A stretch of DNA of 10,454 bases from Spirochaetaceae bacterium (GCA_031269165.1 JAISZQ010000249.1:1-10454); one strand, 5' to 3'. Positions 1 through 5,928 are shown, numbered from the stretch's first letter. Notes: generated by a model not told the origin, from the letters alone. Made by a program: numbers and translations.

Positions 1-264
1 CGCTGATGGGTATGTATTATTCGTATTTATTCGCGCCATTCGCGGACCAAAATTCTTAAGTTGTTGACAGGGGAAGGCCCTCTCCCTGGATTGCTTCGCT
101 TCGCTCGCAATGACGGGGGCGTTCGTGTTGGTTCGCGCGGTTCGTGGCAGAGTTGTCATTGCGAGCCTGCGGCAACACAGTTGCCGTTGGCGAAGCAATC
201 CAGTGCGCTACGCGAATGGATAATGGAGAATTGAAAATGGAAAATGTCGTTTTTGCGTGATTCG

Positions 265-369
265 TGGCAGAGCCGTCATTGCGAAGTGAGAAGGGTGAAG
301 CAATCCAGAGGGGCATAACGTCCTGGATTGCTTCGCTTCGCTCGCAATGACAGGTAGTCCGTCCGCAAT
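265..369. repeat. Palindromic repeat A, full copy 1
   Basis: Nested perfect inverted repeat. The outer arms are GTCATTGCGA (275-284) and TCGCAATGAC (342-351). The inner arms are GAAGCAATCCAG (297-308) and CTGGATTGCTTC (323-334). It could fold as a long interrupted hairpin in DNA or RNA. The surrounding 105 bp recurs 134 bp downstream with three mismatches. When translated, this kind of repeat gives the peptide motif CERSEAIQ, which turns up in many bacterial genomes as a spurious annotation. Confidence 0.9.
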
Positions 370-398
370 GACGGTGGGGATCGTCATTGTGAGGCGCG

Positions 399-503
399 TG
401 GCATAGCCGTCATTGCGAAGTGAGAAGGGTGAAGCAATCCAGAGGGGCATAACGTCCCGGATTGCTTCGCTTCGCTCGCAATGACAGGTAGCCCGTCCGC
501 AAT
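399..503. repeat. Palindromic repeat A, full copy 2
   Basis: Direct duplicate of 265-369 at an offset of 134 bp, differing at three positions by my alignment (270/404, 323/457 and 358/492). One change replaces the first base of the inner right arm, so the inner stem is 11 instead of 12 bp. The outer arms, 409-418 and 476-485, are intact. Confidence 0.9.
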
Positions 504-556
504 TCGTGGCTCTTATTCGGGTTTGTTCGCGTGGTTAAATTCTTTCATTTTGCGGG

Positions 557-1579
557 TCACGTTGAGCCCTGAAAGGCGGGGGCGTATTTTGCGGCAAGGA
601 TAATCGCTTCGATCATGCTCACCGGGCTTGCGAGGTTTTTCCCGGCGATGTCGAAGGCGGTGCCGTGGTCGACCGAGGTGCGGAGAATCGGCATCCCTCC
701 CGTGATGGAAATGGTTTTCTCAAAGTCCAGCGTCTTGGCGGCGATGTGCCCTTGGTCGTGGTAGAGCGAGAGGACGCTGTTGAATTTCCCCCGCAAGGCC
801 AGATGAAAAACCGAATCGGCGCCGATGGGCCCCTCCACAGGATACCCTTGCGCCTTGAGCGCCGCCACCGCCGGGGCCACCTCGTTCACCTCTTCGTCGC
901 CAAAAAGGCCGTGTTCGCCGGAATGGGGATTCAGCCCGGCAATCGCCATGCTTCCTTCGGTAACGCCGAATTGCCGCAACACCGCGAACGCCCGCTTCAC
1001 ATAATCGACGATGCGGTCTTTCTGGACAAGGTCGCAGGCTTTTCGCAGGGAAACGTGGCGGCTCAGAAAAAAGATACGCATCCCGCGCGCTTCAAACACG
1101 GTGAGCGGGTCTTTCGTCCCGGTAAGCCCGGCAAAAATTTCGGTGTGGCCGATGTAGGGAACGCCGCCCGCCTGTAACGACTCCTTGTTGATCGGCGTCG
1201 TCGCCACCGCGTCAACTTTTTTCTCAAGCGCAAGCGCAATGCTCTTTTCGATACACCGAAACGCCGCCTTCCCGCACGCCGCGCTCACCACACCGTGCCG
1301 GAACGCAGCCATACCACCATCTTCGATACCCCCGATACTCTTAACGGGAACAAGATTCAGCACGCCCTCCGAAAAATCGCCGTCCTTGATGTCGCCGAGC
1401 GGCCTCACCTCAAGCGGAACTCCGGTCAGCGCGATTGCGTTCTCGATGATCCGCCGGTCTCCCACCGCCACACACTGCGCCGTTCGTCGCACGCTGCCGT
1501 CCGCAAACGCCTTCACCAGAATTTCAGGCCCAATCCCCGCCGGATCTCCCGCCGGAACCGCGATTAACGGTTTATCCAT
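557..1579 (-). CDS. pdxA: PdxA-family NAD-dependent 4-phospho-hydroxyacid dehydrogenase
   Basis: PdxA oxidises 4-phosphohydroxy-L-threonine with NAD in pyridoxal phosphate synthesis; it is a cytoplasmic, metal-dependent homodimer. The 340-residue product has the family hallmarks in order: GDPAGIGPEI (11-20), GHTE (144-147, substrate-binding His145), SRH (His175), NPHSGEHG (His219), YHDQG (His274) and RTSVDHGTA (300-308). His175, His219 and His274 align with the three metal ligands of E. coli PdxA. I start at ATG 1579 because GGTGGAG lies 9 nt upstream. A GTG at 1594 in frame would add five residues but overlaps that ribosome-binding site. The end (HGTAFDIAGK, YHDQGHIAAKTLDFE) also resembles PdxA2 enzymes, which act on 4-phospho-D-threonate or -erythronate, so the substrate is uncertain. 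It follows the antitoxin gene by 49 bp and is probably co-transcribed with it. Confidence 0.93.
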   Translation of the reverse strand: MDKPLIAVPAGDPAGIGPEILVKAFADGSVRRTAQCVAVGDRRIIENAIALTGVPLEVRPLGDIKDGDFSEGVLNLVPVKSIGGIEDGGMAAFRHGVVSAACGKAAFRCIEKSIALALEKKVDAVATTPINKESLQAGGVPYIGHTEIFAGLTGTKDPLTVFEARGMRIFFLSRHVSLRKACDLVQKDRIVDYVKRAFAVLRQFGVTEGSMAIAGLNPHSGEHGLFGDEEVNEVAPAVAALKAQGYPVEGPIGADSVFHLALRGKFNSVLSLYHDQGHIAAKTLDFEKTISITGGMPILRTSVDHGTAFDIAGKNLASPVSMIEAIILAAKYAPAFQGST

Positions 1580-1628
1580 CGTTGTCATCTCCACCGCCGA
1601 TACCCCATTTCCGCTTTTCAGTACGGAA

Positions 1629-1859
1629 CTATATCTGTGGAGAAGAAACAGAGAGCCCGCACGCCAACCGCGTTGTGTTACGGAAAGATTTGTTCCGTTC
1701 TTTTACCATACGCGCCACCTCATCAAGTTGTCTCCTGTTGAGCGGCGGCGCGTCGCTGTAATCAATATCCCCATCGCTCATTTGTTTGAGCGTTTCCAGT
1801 TGTTTCAGCCCTTTTAAAGAGATTTGCCGGGGCAACCTATGATAAATCATTTTCTCCAT
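1629..1859 (-). CDS. BrnA-like antitoxin (DUF4415-type N-terminal part)
   Basis: Small 76-residue protein encoded directly after a BrnT-like toxin, the usual order of this type II toxin-antitoxin module. Residues 27-40 (MSDGDIDYSDAPPL) match the acidic linker characteristic of BrnA/DUF4415 antitoxins. The family normally continues into a ribbon-helix-helix DNA-binding segment. Here residues 58-76 (from KSF to the end) do not look like one, so the C terminus may be degenerate or divergent. I choose ATG 1859 because GGGAG lies 7 nt upstream; an in-frame ATG at 1877 lacks such a site. The gene overlaps the end of the toxin gene by 23 bp, suggesting translational coupling. Expected role: bind and neutralise the toxin. 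DNA binding and autoregulation are uncertain given the missing segment. Confidence 0.7.
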   Translation of the reverse strand: MEKMIYHRLPRQISLKGLKQLETLKQMSDGDIDYSDAPPLNRRQLDEVARMVKERNKSFRNTTRLACGLSVSSPQI

Positions 1860-2133
1860 TGTATTTCTCCCTTTCATTCCTGTTTGCCTTCCTTGCCGAT
1901 ATTATTCGTATTACATTGTCCGTGATTTCGGTTTCAACCACAAACAAAACCACATCTCTTACCATCCCTATAACATTCCATCGATCTTCATTGATGCTAT
2001 GTACCGCGTCAAAAATTTTCACACAATTCGGGTCATTAAATACGAATATGGCCGTGCCAAAATCAACCCCGTGTTTTTTTAGGTTCTCCCTGTTTTTATT
2101 TTCATCCCACACAAACTTTAAATCGCTATCCAT
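1837..2133 (-). CDS. brnT: BrnT-family toxin (putative ribonuclease)
   Basis: The 98-residue product has the BrnT pattern from end to end: FVWDENKNRENLKKHGVDF (7-25), the VFNDPN segment (31-36), EDRW (49-52), hydrophobic VVLFVVETE (61-69), and the highly typical IRIISARKANRNERE (75-89). BrnT is a RelE-fold mRNA-cleaving toxin of type II toxin-antitoxin systems, held inactive by BrnA. Its length agrees with the family. The coding strand is AT-rich compared with lon and pdxA (bases 1921-1980 are 40% G+C by count), which suggests later acquisition. No ribosome-binding site is spaced correctly ahead of ATG 2133. Instead a good promoter ends 6 nt before it, predicting a leaderless message. Family assignment is firm; toxicity here is inferred. 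Confidence 0.9.
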   Translation of the reverse strand: MDSDLKFVWDENKNRENLKKHGVDFGTAIFVFNDPNCVKIFDAVHSINEDRWNVIGMVRDVVLFVVETEITDNVIRIISARKANRNEREKYNGENDLS

Positions 2134-2139
2134 AACCTT

Positions 2140-2168
2140 ATAATAACAGAGAGCGTTGCAAAAGTCAA
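2140..2168 (-). promoter_or_regulatory. Sigma-70-type promoter of brnTA, leaderless geometry
   Basis: Read on the minus strand: TTGACT (2168-2163), a 17-nt spacer, then TATTAT (2145-2140) preceded by TG one base away (extended -10). Only 6 nt, AAGGTT, separate the -10 box from the ATG. The expected transcription start therefore falls on or within about two bases of the start codon. Confidence 0.7.
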
Positions 2169-2349
2169 GGGGCCGCGTTAATCACAAAACCACCGATTAC
2201 ACGGATGCAAAAGATGCGGCGTAGAAATCTGTGAGCATCCGTTCAATCCACGTCGCCATTTATGGCACTATCCGTGGTGAACCGTGATTCCGCCTCCCTC
2301 CCCCGAAGGGGGGCCGACGTGCTTGCTCAACACGCCGCGCCCAAGGGAA
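2169..2349. other. Spacer between lon and brnT with degenerate short repeats
   Basis: No gene is seen. The stretch carries imperfect repeats of an ATCCGTG/CCGTGATT type, for example at about 2189-2206, 2237-2252 and 2270-2290, and an inverted repeat CCCCC-GAA-GGGGG (2300-2312). That hairpin has no T-tract on either strand, so it is at best a weak terminator or stabiliser for lon mRNA. Confidence 0.5.
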
Positions 2350-2362
2350 GCCCCTGCGGGGC
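2350..2362 (-). terminator. GC hairpin directly after the lon stop codon
   Basis: Perfect inverted repeat GCCCC-GCA-GGGGC starting immediately after the lon TAG (2365-2363). The following bases on the minus strand (TTCCCTTGG) are not a run of T, so intrinsic termination is doubtful. It may only protect the mRNA end, or cooperate with the second hairpin at 2300-2312. Confidence 0.35.
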
Positions 2363-4762
2363 CTAATCCGGCAGCACGATGTCCAGCACTTCGCCAAAAC
2401 GTTCGACCGGGTGGAACTCAAGGCCCTTTTTGACGATTTCCGGGATCTCGTCGAGGTCGCGGATGTTTTGCTTGGGAATGATGATGTGGCGGGCGTTGTT
2501 GCGTTTGGCCGCGACCGTCTTCTCCTTGAGGCCGCCGATGGGGAGAACTTGCCCGGTCAGGGAAAGCTCGCCCGTCATCACGGTGCGCGAGGCGATGGTC
2601 TTGCCGCGAAAGAGGGAGAGCAGCGCGGTCGCCATCGTGATACCCGCCGAGGGGCCGTCCTTCGGGGTCGCGCCTTCGGGGATGTGCAGGTGGATGTGGT
2701 TCTTCTCAAACCATTCGGGCTTCACCCCGTACTGCTCGGTGCCCAGTTTTTCCGCCACGGTAAACGCGATCGAAGCGGACTCTTTCATCGTGTCGCCGAG
2801 GTTGCCGGTGAGGGTGAGGCCCGGCTTTCCGGGCAGAGACGCCGCCTCGATGACCAGCGTGTCGCCGCCCATGCTCGTCCACGCAAGGCCCACAGACATC
2901 CCCGGACGGTCGGCCTTCTTGTACACGCCTTCGGGAAAGAGCGGTTTCCCCAGATATTTGATGATCGCCTTCTTGTCGATGGCAAACACCTCCCGCGCCG
3001 CCGCCTTTCCCGATTTTCGCTGGGGCTTCCCCTCGCCCCGTTCGACAATTTCCCGCGCAATCTTCCGGTGAATCTTGTCAAGGTTCTTCTCAAGATTCCG
3101 CACCCCGGCTTCCCGCGCATACCCGTTGGCGATGTAGAGTAGCGAGAGCTTGGTGTACTTCACCTGCCCGCGTTTCAACCCGCTCTTTTCGAGACTTCGG
3201 GGCAACAGATAACGCCGCGCGATCTCCAGTTTTTCCGTGTCGATGTAACCGGGCAACTGGATGACCTCCATGCGGTCGAGGAGTGGGACGGGAATCGTGT
3301 CCAGCGTGTTCGCCGTTACGATGAAAAACACCTTGGAAATGTCGAAGGGCAGGTCGAGGTAGTGATCGCGGAACGCGACATTCTGTTCGGGATCAAGCAC
3401 CTCGAGCAACGCGCTCGCCGGGTCCCCTTGAAAACTCGCCCCCATCTTGTCGATCTCGTCAATCATGAAAACGGGGTCTTTCGTCTTGCAAATTTTGAGC
3501 CCCTGGATGATCTTGCCGGGCAACGCGCCGATGTACGTCCGCCGGTGCCCCTTGATCTCCGCTTCGTCGCGCATCCCGCCGACCGAGAACCGGAAAAACT
3601 GCTTGCCCATCGCCCGCGCGATAGACTTCCCCACCGACGTTTTCCCGACACCCGGCGGACCGACGAGGCAGAGAATCGACCCTTGGGCCTGCTTCGTCTT
3701 GGGGTTGGCCGCACGCATCTTCCGCACGGCAAGGTACTCTTCGATACGCGCCTTCACGTCGGCAAGGCCGTAGTGATCCGCCTCAAGCACCTTCGACGCC
3801 GAGGCAAGCGAAAACTCCTCAGGCGGCGGGTCGAGCCAGGGCAGACCGAAGATCACGTCAAGATAGTTCCGCGTAACAATGTACTCGCTGGAATGCGGCT
3901 CCATCAGGTTAAACTTCTCAAGTTCCTGCTCGACAACCTCTTTCACCTCGCCCTCGAAGCGCAGTTCCGTCGTTTTTTCTTTATACTTCTTGTAATCGCT
4001 GGATTTCGCGTCGGCATCAAGCCCCAGTTCGGTCTTAATCGCCTTCATCTGCTCCTTGAGATAGTATTCCCGCTGATTTTTCTCGTATTTTTCGTTGATT
4101 TCCTTCTGAATCCGCCGCTGAATCCGCATCGAATCCTGTTCTTTCTTGATATAGACGAGTACCAGCTCCATTCTATCGCGCACATTGAGGATTTCGAGCG
4201 CCTTTTGCTGTTGCGCCTTGTCAATATTGAGGATACTGGCGATAAAATCGGCGATTTTCCCCGGATGATCGATGTTCACCATGTTGAGCCGCATATCCTC
4301 GGTAAAGAGCGGATTCCCCTCCGAGAGTTGCTTCATCTCGCCCAGCAAAGCGCGGATCAGCGCCTTCACCTCAGGCCCCTCCTCGTCATCATCCTCAAGG
4401 TACTCGACCGCCGCGACAATGGGCCCCTCCTCGTGCAGAATCTTCTTGATACGGAACCGCTTTATCGTCGAGATAAAGGCGTTCACCCCGCCGTCGGGCA
4501 GATTTATCTTCTTTACGATCTTGGCGATCGTCCCGACTTTGTAGAGGTCCCCCGCGTGCGGCGAGTCCACGTCACTTTTCACGAGAGACAGCCCGATAAA
4601 CCCGTCCCCCGCGACCGCCGCGTCCATCAGCTTCACATCAGGCGGATTCCCGACAATGATCGGCGTAAAAATCCCCGGAAATATCGGCCTGCCCATCAGC
4701 GGCACGATCGGCAGCCTCGGCGGCAACAATTGATCAATTGGTACAATACTTTGATCCGACAT
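2363..4762 (-). CDS. lon: Lon ATP-dependent AAA+ serine protease
   Basis: Cytoplasmic homohexameric protease that unfolds and degrades misfolded and regulatory proteins. The 799-residue product is complete (E. coli Lon has 784). The N-terminal LON substrate-binding domain spans about 15-215, beginning LPPRLPIVPLMGRPIFPG, followed by a helical, coiled-coil-rich segment (about 205-300). The AAA+ module has Walker A GPPGVGKTS (368-376), Walker B VFMIDE (431-436), sensor-1 Asn485, a likely arginine finger Arg497 and sensor-2 Arg555. The protease domain carries catalytic Ser705 in KDGPSAG and Lys746 in GGLKEK, the Ser-Lys dyad. The start is supported by a promoter ending 6 nt upstream. AGGGG lies only 1 nt before the ATG, too close for normal ribosome binding. 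In other bacteria Lon degrades antitoxins; a BrnA-like antitoxin is encoded about 500 bp downstream on the same strand, but no link is shown here. Confidence 0.98.
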   Translation of the reverse strand: MSDQSIVPIDQLLPPRLPIVPLMGRPIFPGIFTPIIVGNPPDVKLMDAAVAGDGFIGLSLVKSDVDSPHAGDLYKVGTIAKIVKKINLPDGGVNAFISTIKRFRIKKILHEEGPIVAAVEYLEDDDEEGPEVKALIRALLGEMKQLSEGNPLFTEDMRLNMVNIDHPGKIADFIASILNIDKAQQQKALEILNVRDRMELVLVYIKKEQDSMRIQRRIQKEINEKYEKNQREYYLKEQMKAIKTELGLDADAKSSDYKKYKEKTTELRFEGEVKEVVEQELEKFNLMEPHSSEYIVTRNYLDVIFGLPWLDPPPEEFSLASASKVLEADHYGLADVKARIEEYLAVRKMRAANPKTKQAQGSILCLVGPPGVGKTSVGKSIARAMGKQFFRFSVGGMRDEAEIKGHRRTYIGALPGKIIQGLKICKTKDPVFMIDEIDKMGASFQGDPASALLEVLDPEQNVAFRDHYLDLPFDISKVFFIVTANTLDTIPVPLLDRMEVIQLPGYIDTEKLEIARRYLLPRSLEKSGLKRGQVKYTKLSLLYIANGYAREAGVRNLEKNLDKIHRKIAREIVERGEGKPQRKSGKAAAREVFAIDKKAIIKYLGKPLFPEGVYKKADRPGMSVGLAWTSMGGDTLVIEAASLPGKPGLTLTGNLGDTMKESASIAFTVAEKLGTEQYGVKPEWFEKNHIHLHIPEGATPKDGPSAGITMATALLSLFRGKTIASRTVMTGELSLTGQVLPIGGLKEKTVAAKRNNARHIIIPKQNIRDLDEIPEIVKKGLEFHPVERFGEVLDIVLPD

Positions 4763-4768
4763 ACCCCT

Positions 4769-4797
4769 AGTATACCAGCATTTTTTGAAACATACAA
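4769..4797 (-). promoter_or_regulatory. Extended -10 promoter of lon, leaderless geometry
   Basis: Read on the minus strand: TTGTAT (4797-4792), 17 nt, then TATACT (4774-4769) preceded by TGG, an extended -10. Six nt (AGGGGT) separate it from the ATG at 4762, the same spacing as at brnT. The transcript would start at or next to the A of ATG. No CIRCE or HrcA-type inverted repeat is seen nearby. Confidence 0.7.
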
Positions 4798-4991
4798 CTA
4801 CGCGGAGCCCCTCCGCAGGGCACCGTCATTTACTTTGATAACGGGCCGATATGCCGGGCTGAGATAGTCACACGAAGCAGTGCGCCTCTTGGGACGGGTA
4901 CTGTTTAGGGAGCGTGTCGATATGCCGGAACGATAATACTGAATAGCACGCCTCCTTTGGGCGGTTGCTGTTTAGATAACGGGTCGATATG

Positions 4992-5114
4992 CCGGGTGAA
5001 CACCACCTACAGGCGGCTGTGCTACCGGCGCAACGTGCCGTCTCAAGGCGGCGTACTACCGCAGACAGGTACTGACTCGGTTAGCAATGCCGCATTACGG
5101 TGGTGTTCACCCGG
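4992..5114. mobile_element. MITE-like element C, copy 1 (123 bp)
   Basis: Bounded by perfect 16-bp terminal inverted repeats, CCGGGTGAACACCACC (4992-5007) and GGTGGTGTTCACCCGG (5099-5114), with an imperfect inward extension sharing GCGGC. It interrupts a family B unit. The uninterrupted version, TATG-CCGGAACG, is present at 4921-4932, so the insertion adds exactly 123 bp. No long target duplication is seen; a 4-bp CCGG duplication is possible if the element is read as asymmetric. Too short to encode a transposase; mobility in trans is inferred. Confidence 0.75.
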
Positions 5115-5371
5115 CCGGAACGACAATACCGAATAGCACGCCTCCTTTGGGCGGGTACTGTTGAGCGAGCGGCAATCGGCAGGGATCACCGCGCCACAGA
5201 GCACGTCTCTTGGAACGGGTACCGTTGAGCGGGCGGCAATCGGTGGGGATAGCAACGCCAAACGGCACGCCTCTTGGGGCGGGTGCTGTTTAGAAATCGG
5301 TTGCCGACCGGGAGAGCAATACCGCAGAGCACGCCTCCTTTGGACGGGTACTGTTGAGCGAGCGGCCCCAC

Positions 5372-5464
5372 GTCATTGCGAACCCGCAGGGTGAAGCAAT
5401 CCAGACGAGGCTGCCTCCCCACTGGATTGCTTCGCTCGACAATGTGCCGCTCACTCGCAATGAC
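5372..5464. repeat. Palindromic repeat A inside repeat array 1
   Basis: Outer arms GTCATTGCGA (5372-5381) and TCGCAATGAC (5455-5464); inner arms GAAGCAATCCAG and CTGGATTGCTTC. The right half carries about 14 extra bases (roughly 5438-5451) between inner and outer arms compared with the copy at 10020. The copy sits after GAGCGGCC of a B unit, the same point as the copy in array 2. Confidence 0.85.
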
Positions 5465-5587
5465 GGACGGGGATTGTTGCTCAAACGGCAGTCAGAGGGG
5501 AGAGCCGCGCCGCAGAGCACGCCTCGTGGGACGGGTGCTGTTGAGCGAGCGGCTGCCGACAGGGGGGCGGGCTTTCGAAACGGCATC

Positions 5588-5736
5588 AGCCTGTTCAAAA
5601 ACCCTGCGGGACGCAAGCCTCCGCTGTGATTCGGGGGCGTTGCGGGGGTGTCCCCCGCTGAAGGGGGTAGTGGAGGCGCGAAGTGCCGGAACGAGGGGGA
5701 AGGCGTTCCCCCTTTTGCTGAGATTCTGAACAGGCT
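5588..5736. mobile_element. Element D, copy 1 (149 bp, inverted ends AGCCTGTTCA)
   Basis: The ends AGCCTGTTCAAAA (5588-5600) and TTCTGAACAGGCT (5724-5736) are inverted repeats with one mismatch in 13. The left part (GACGCAAGCCTCCGCTGTGAT, 20 of whose bases can be followed from 5611) recurs at the right edge of the window. The inside holds two strong hairpins: GCGGGGG-TGT-CCCCCGC (5642-5658) and GGGGGAA-GGCG-TTCCCCC (5695-5712). No coding potential. It reads as a small non-autonomous element or the fused ends of a deleted insertion sequence; the IS family is not identified. Confidence 0.6.
5695..5716 (+). terminator. Intrinsic-terminator-like hairpin upstream of lptD
   Basis: Stem GGGGGAA/TTCCCCC with loop GGCG, followed by TTTT on the plus strand (5713-5716). 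It would block transcription coming from the repeat array into the lptD region. It is part of element D, so its presence may be incidental. The T-tract is short. Confidence 0.5.
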
Positions 5737-5778
5737 CTAAGCAAACAAGCGACCCGTCTTATCTTTTATCTGAAGAAA

Positions 5779-5787
5779 TGCTAGACT
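5779..5787 (+). promoter_or_regulatory. Extended -10 box upstream of the small ORF and lptD
   Basis: TG-C-TAGACT, an extended -10 with four of six consensus bases. TTATCT at 5759-5764, 17 nt upstream, is only a poor -35. Six nt (ACCCCG) separate the -10 from GTG 5794, the same spacing found at lon and brnT, which is the main reason to believe it. Confidence 0.5.
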
Positions 5788-5793
5788 ACCCCG

Positions 5794-5928
5794 GTGGAAC
5801 GCCTTGTCATCAAAGACGCCGGGCAAACGTTGTTTGCCGATAAAGCCGGATTCGCCCGCCGCAAGGAATCCTTGACGGGAAGGTATCTGAAGGGACAACC
5901 GGCTAAACGGGGTCGAAGGAATGCATAG
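5794..5928 (+). CDS. Possible 44-residue basic protein overlapping the lptD start
   Basis: Frame GTG to TAG giving 44 residues, starting VERLVIKDAGQTLFADKAG and ending QPAKRGRRNA, strongly basic at the end. Its stop codon lies inside the first eight bases of lptD (ATGCATAG), an overlap typical of translational coupling. The start lies 6 nt after an extended -10 box, so it could be a leaderless leader ORF driving translation of lptD. An in-frame TAG lies 12 bp before the GTG. I do not recognise the protein. SLTGRYLKG (26-34) faintly recalls a UvrA segment, but the surrounding residues do not fit, so a decayed gene end is only a weak alternative. It could also be non-coding. Confidence 0.4.
   Translation: MERLVIKDAGQTLFADKAGFARRKESLTGRYLKGQPAKRGRRNA

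Larger units (their letters stand above)
1..556. repeat. Gene-free repeat mosaic downstream of pdxA
   Basis: No credible gene is present; the open frames here are read through palindromic repeats. Three kinds of sequence are visible. (1) Nested palindrome family A: two full copies (listed separately), a lone right arm at 86-114 and a lone left arm at 155-203. (2) Short TTCGTG/TTCGCG-type iterations at about 17-55, 121-150, 258-270 and 502-535, for example ATTCGTGG and GTTCGCGTGG. (3) A purine-rich stretch at about 215-247 with reiterated ATGGA and GAAAATGGA. No terminator with a clear T-tract is seen after the pdxA stop. Confidence 0.8.
4798..5587. repeat. Repeat array 1: 64-66 bp hairpin units (family B) with insertions
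   Basis: No gene is seen. The region is a degenerate tandem array of family B units, each with a core like AGCACGCCTCCTTTGG then GCGGGTACTGTT(T/G)AG and a GAGCGGCAATCGG-type tail. The GCACG landmark (or its equivalent) falls at 4880, 4946, 5136, 5201, 5265, 5329 and 5517. Where nothing is inserted the period is 66, 65, 64 and 64 bp. The 190 bp step (4946 to 5136) is due to element C, the 188 bp step (5329 to 5517) to palindrome A. Within a unit, AAACAGCAC-like and GTACTGTTT-like halves form an imperfect hairpin. Units vary too much to be CRISPR repeats. Confidence 0.85.

Noticed and set aside
56..450. Two open frames encoding CERSEAIQ-like peptides on the minus strand
   Set aside because: They are translations of palindromic repeat A and have no start signal or conserved domain.
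2300..2313. Intrinsic terminator CCCCC-GAA-GGGGG downstream of lon
   Set aside because: No T-tract follows on the minus or plus strand; it is noted only as a hairpin in the spacer.
4763..4768. AGGGG as the ribosome-binding site of lon
   Set aside because: Only one base separates it from the ATG, and it lies between the -10 box and the start codon, so it would probably not be in the transcript.
3362..4867. 501-codon plus-strand open frame
   Set aside because: It lies antisense to the well-supported lon gene; the length is a by-product of GC-rich codon use in lon, and the translation has Arg/His-rich low-complexity character.
5161..5729. Several 77-117 codon open frames in repeat array 1, and similar ones at 9444-10419
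   Set aside because: They read through family B, C, A and D repeats in multiple overlapping frames on both strands, have no domain signal and recur wherever the repeats do.
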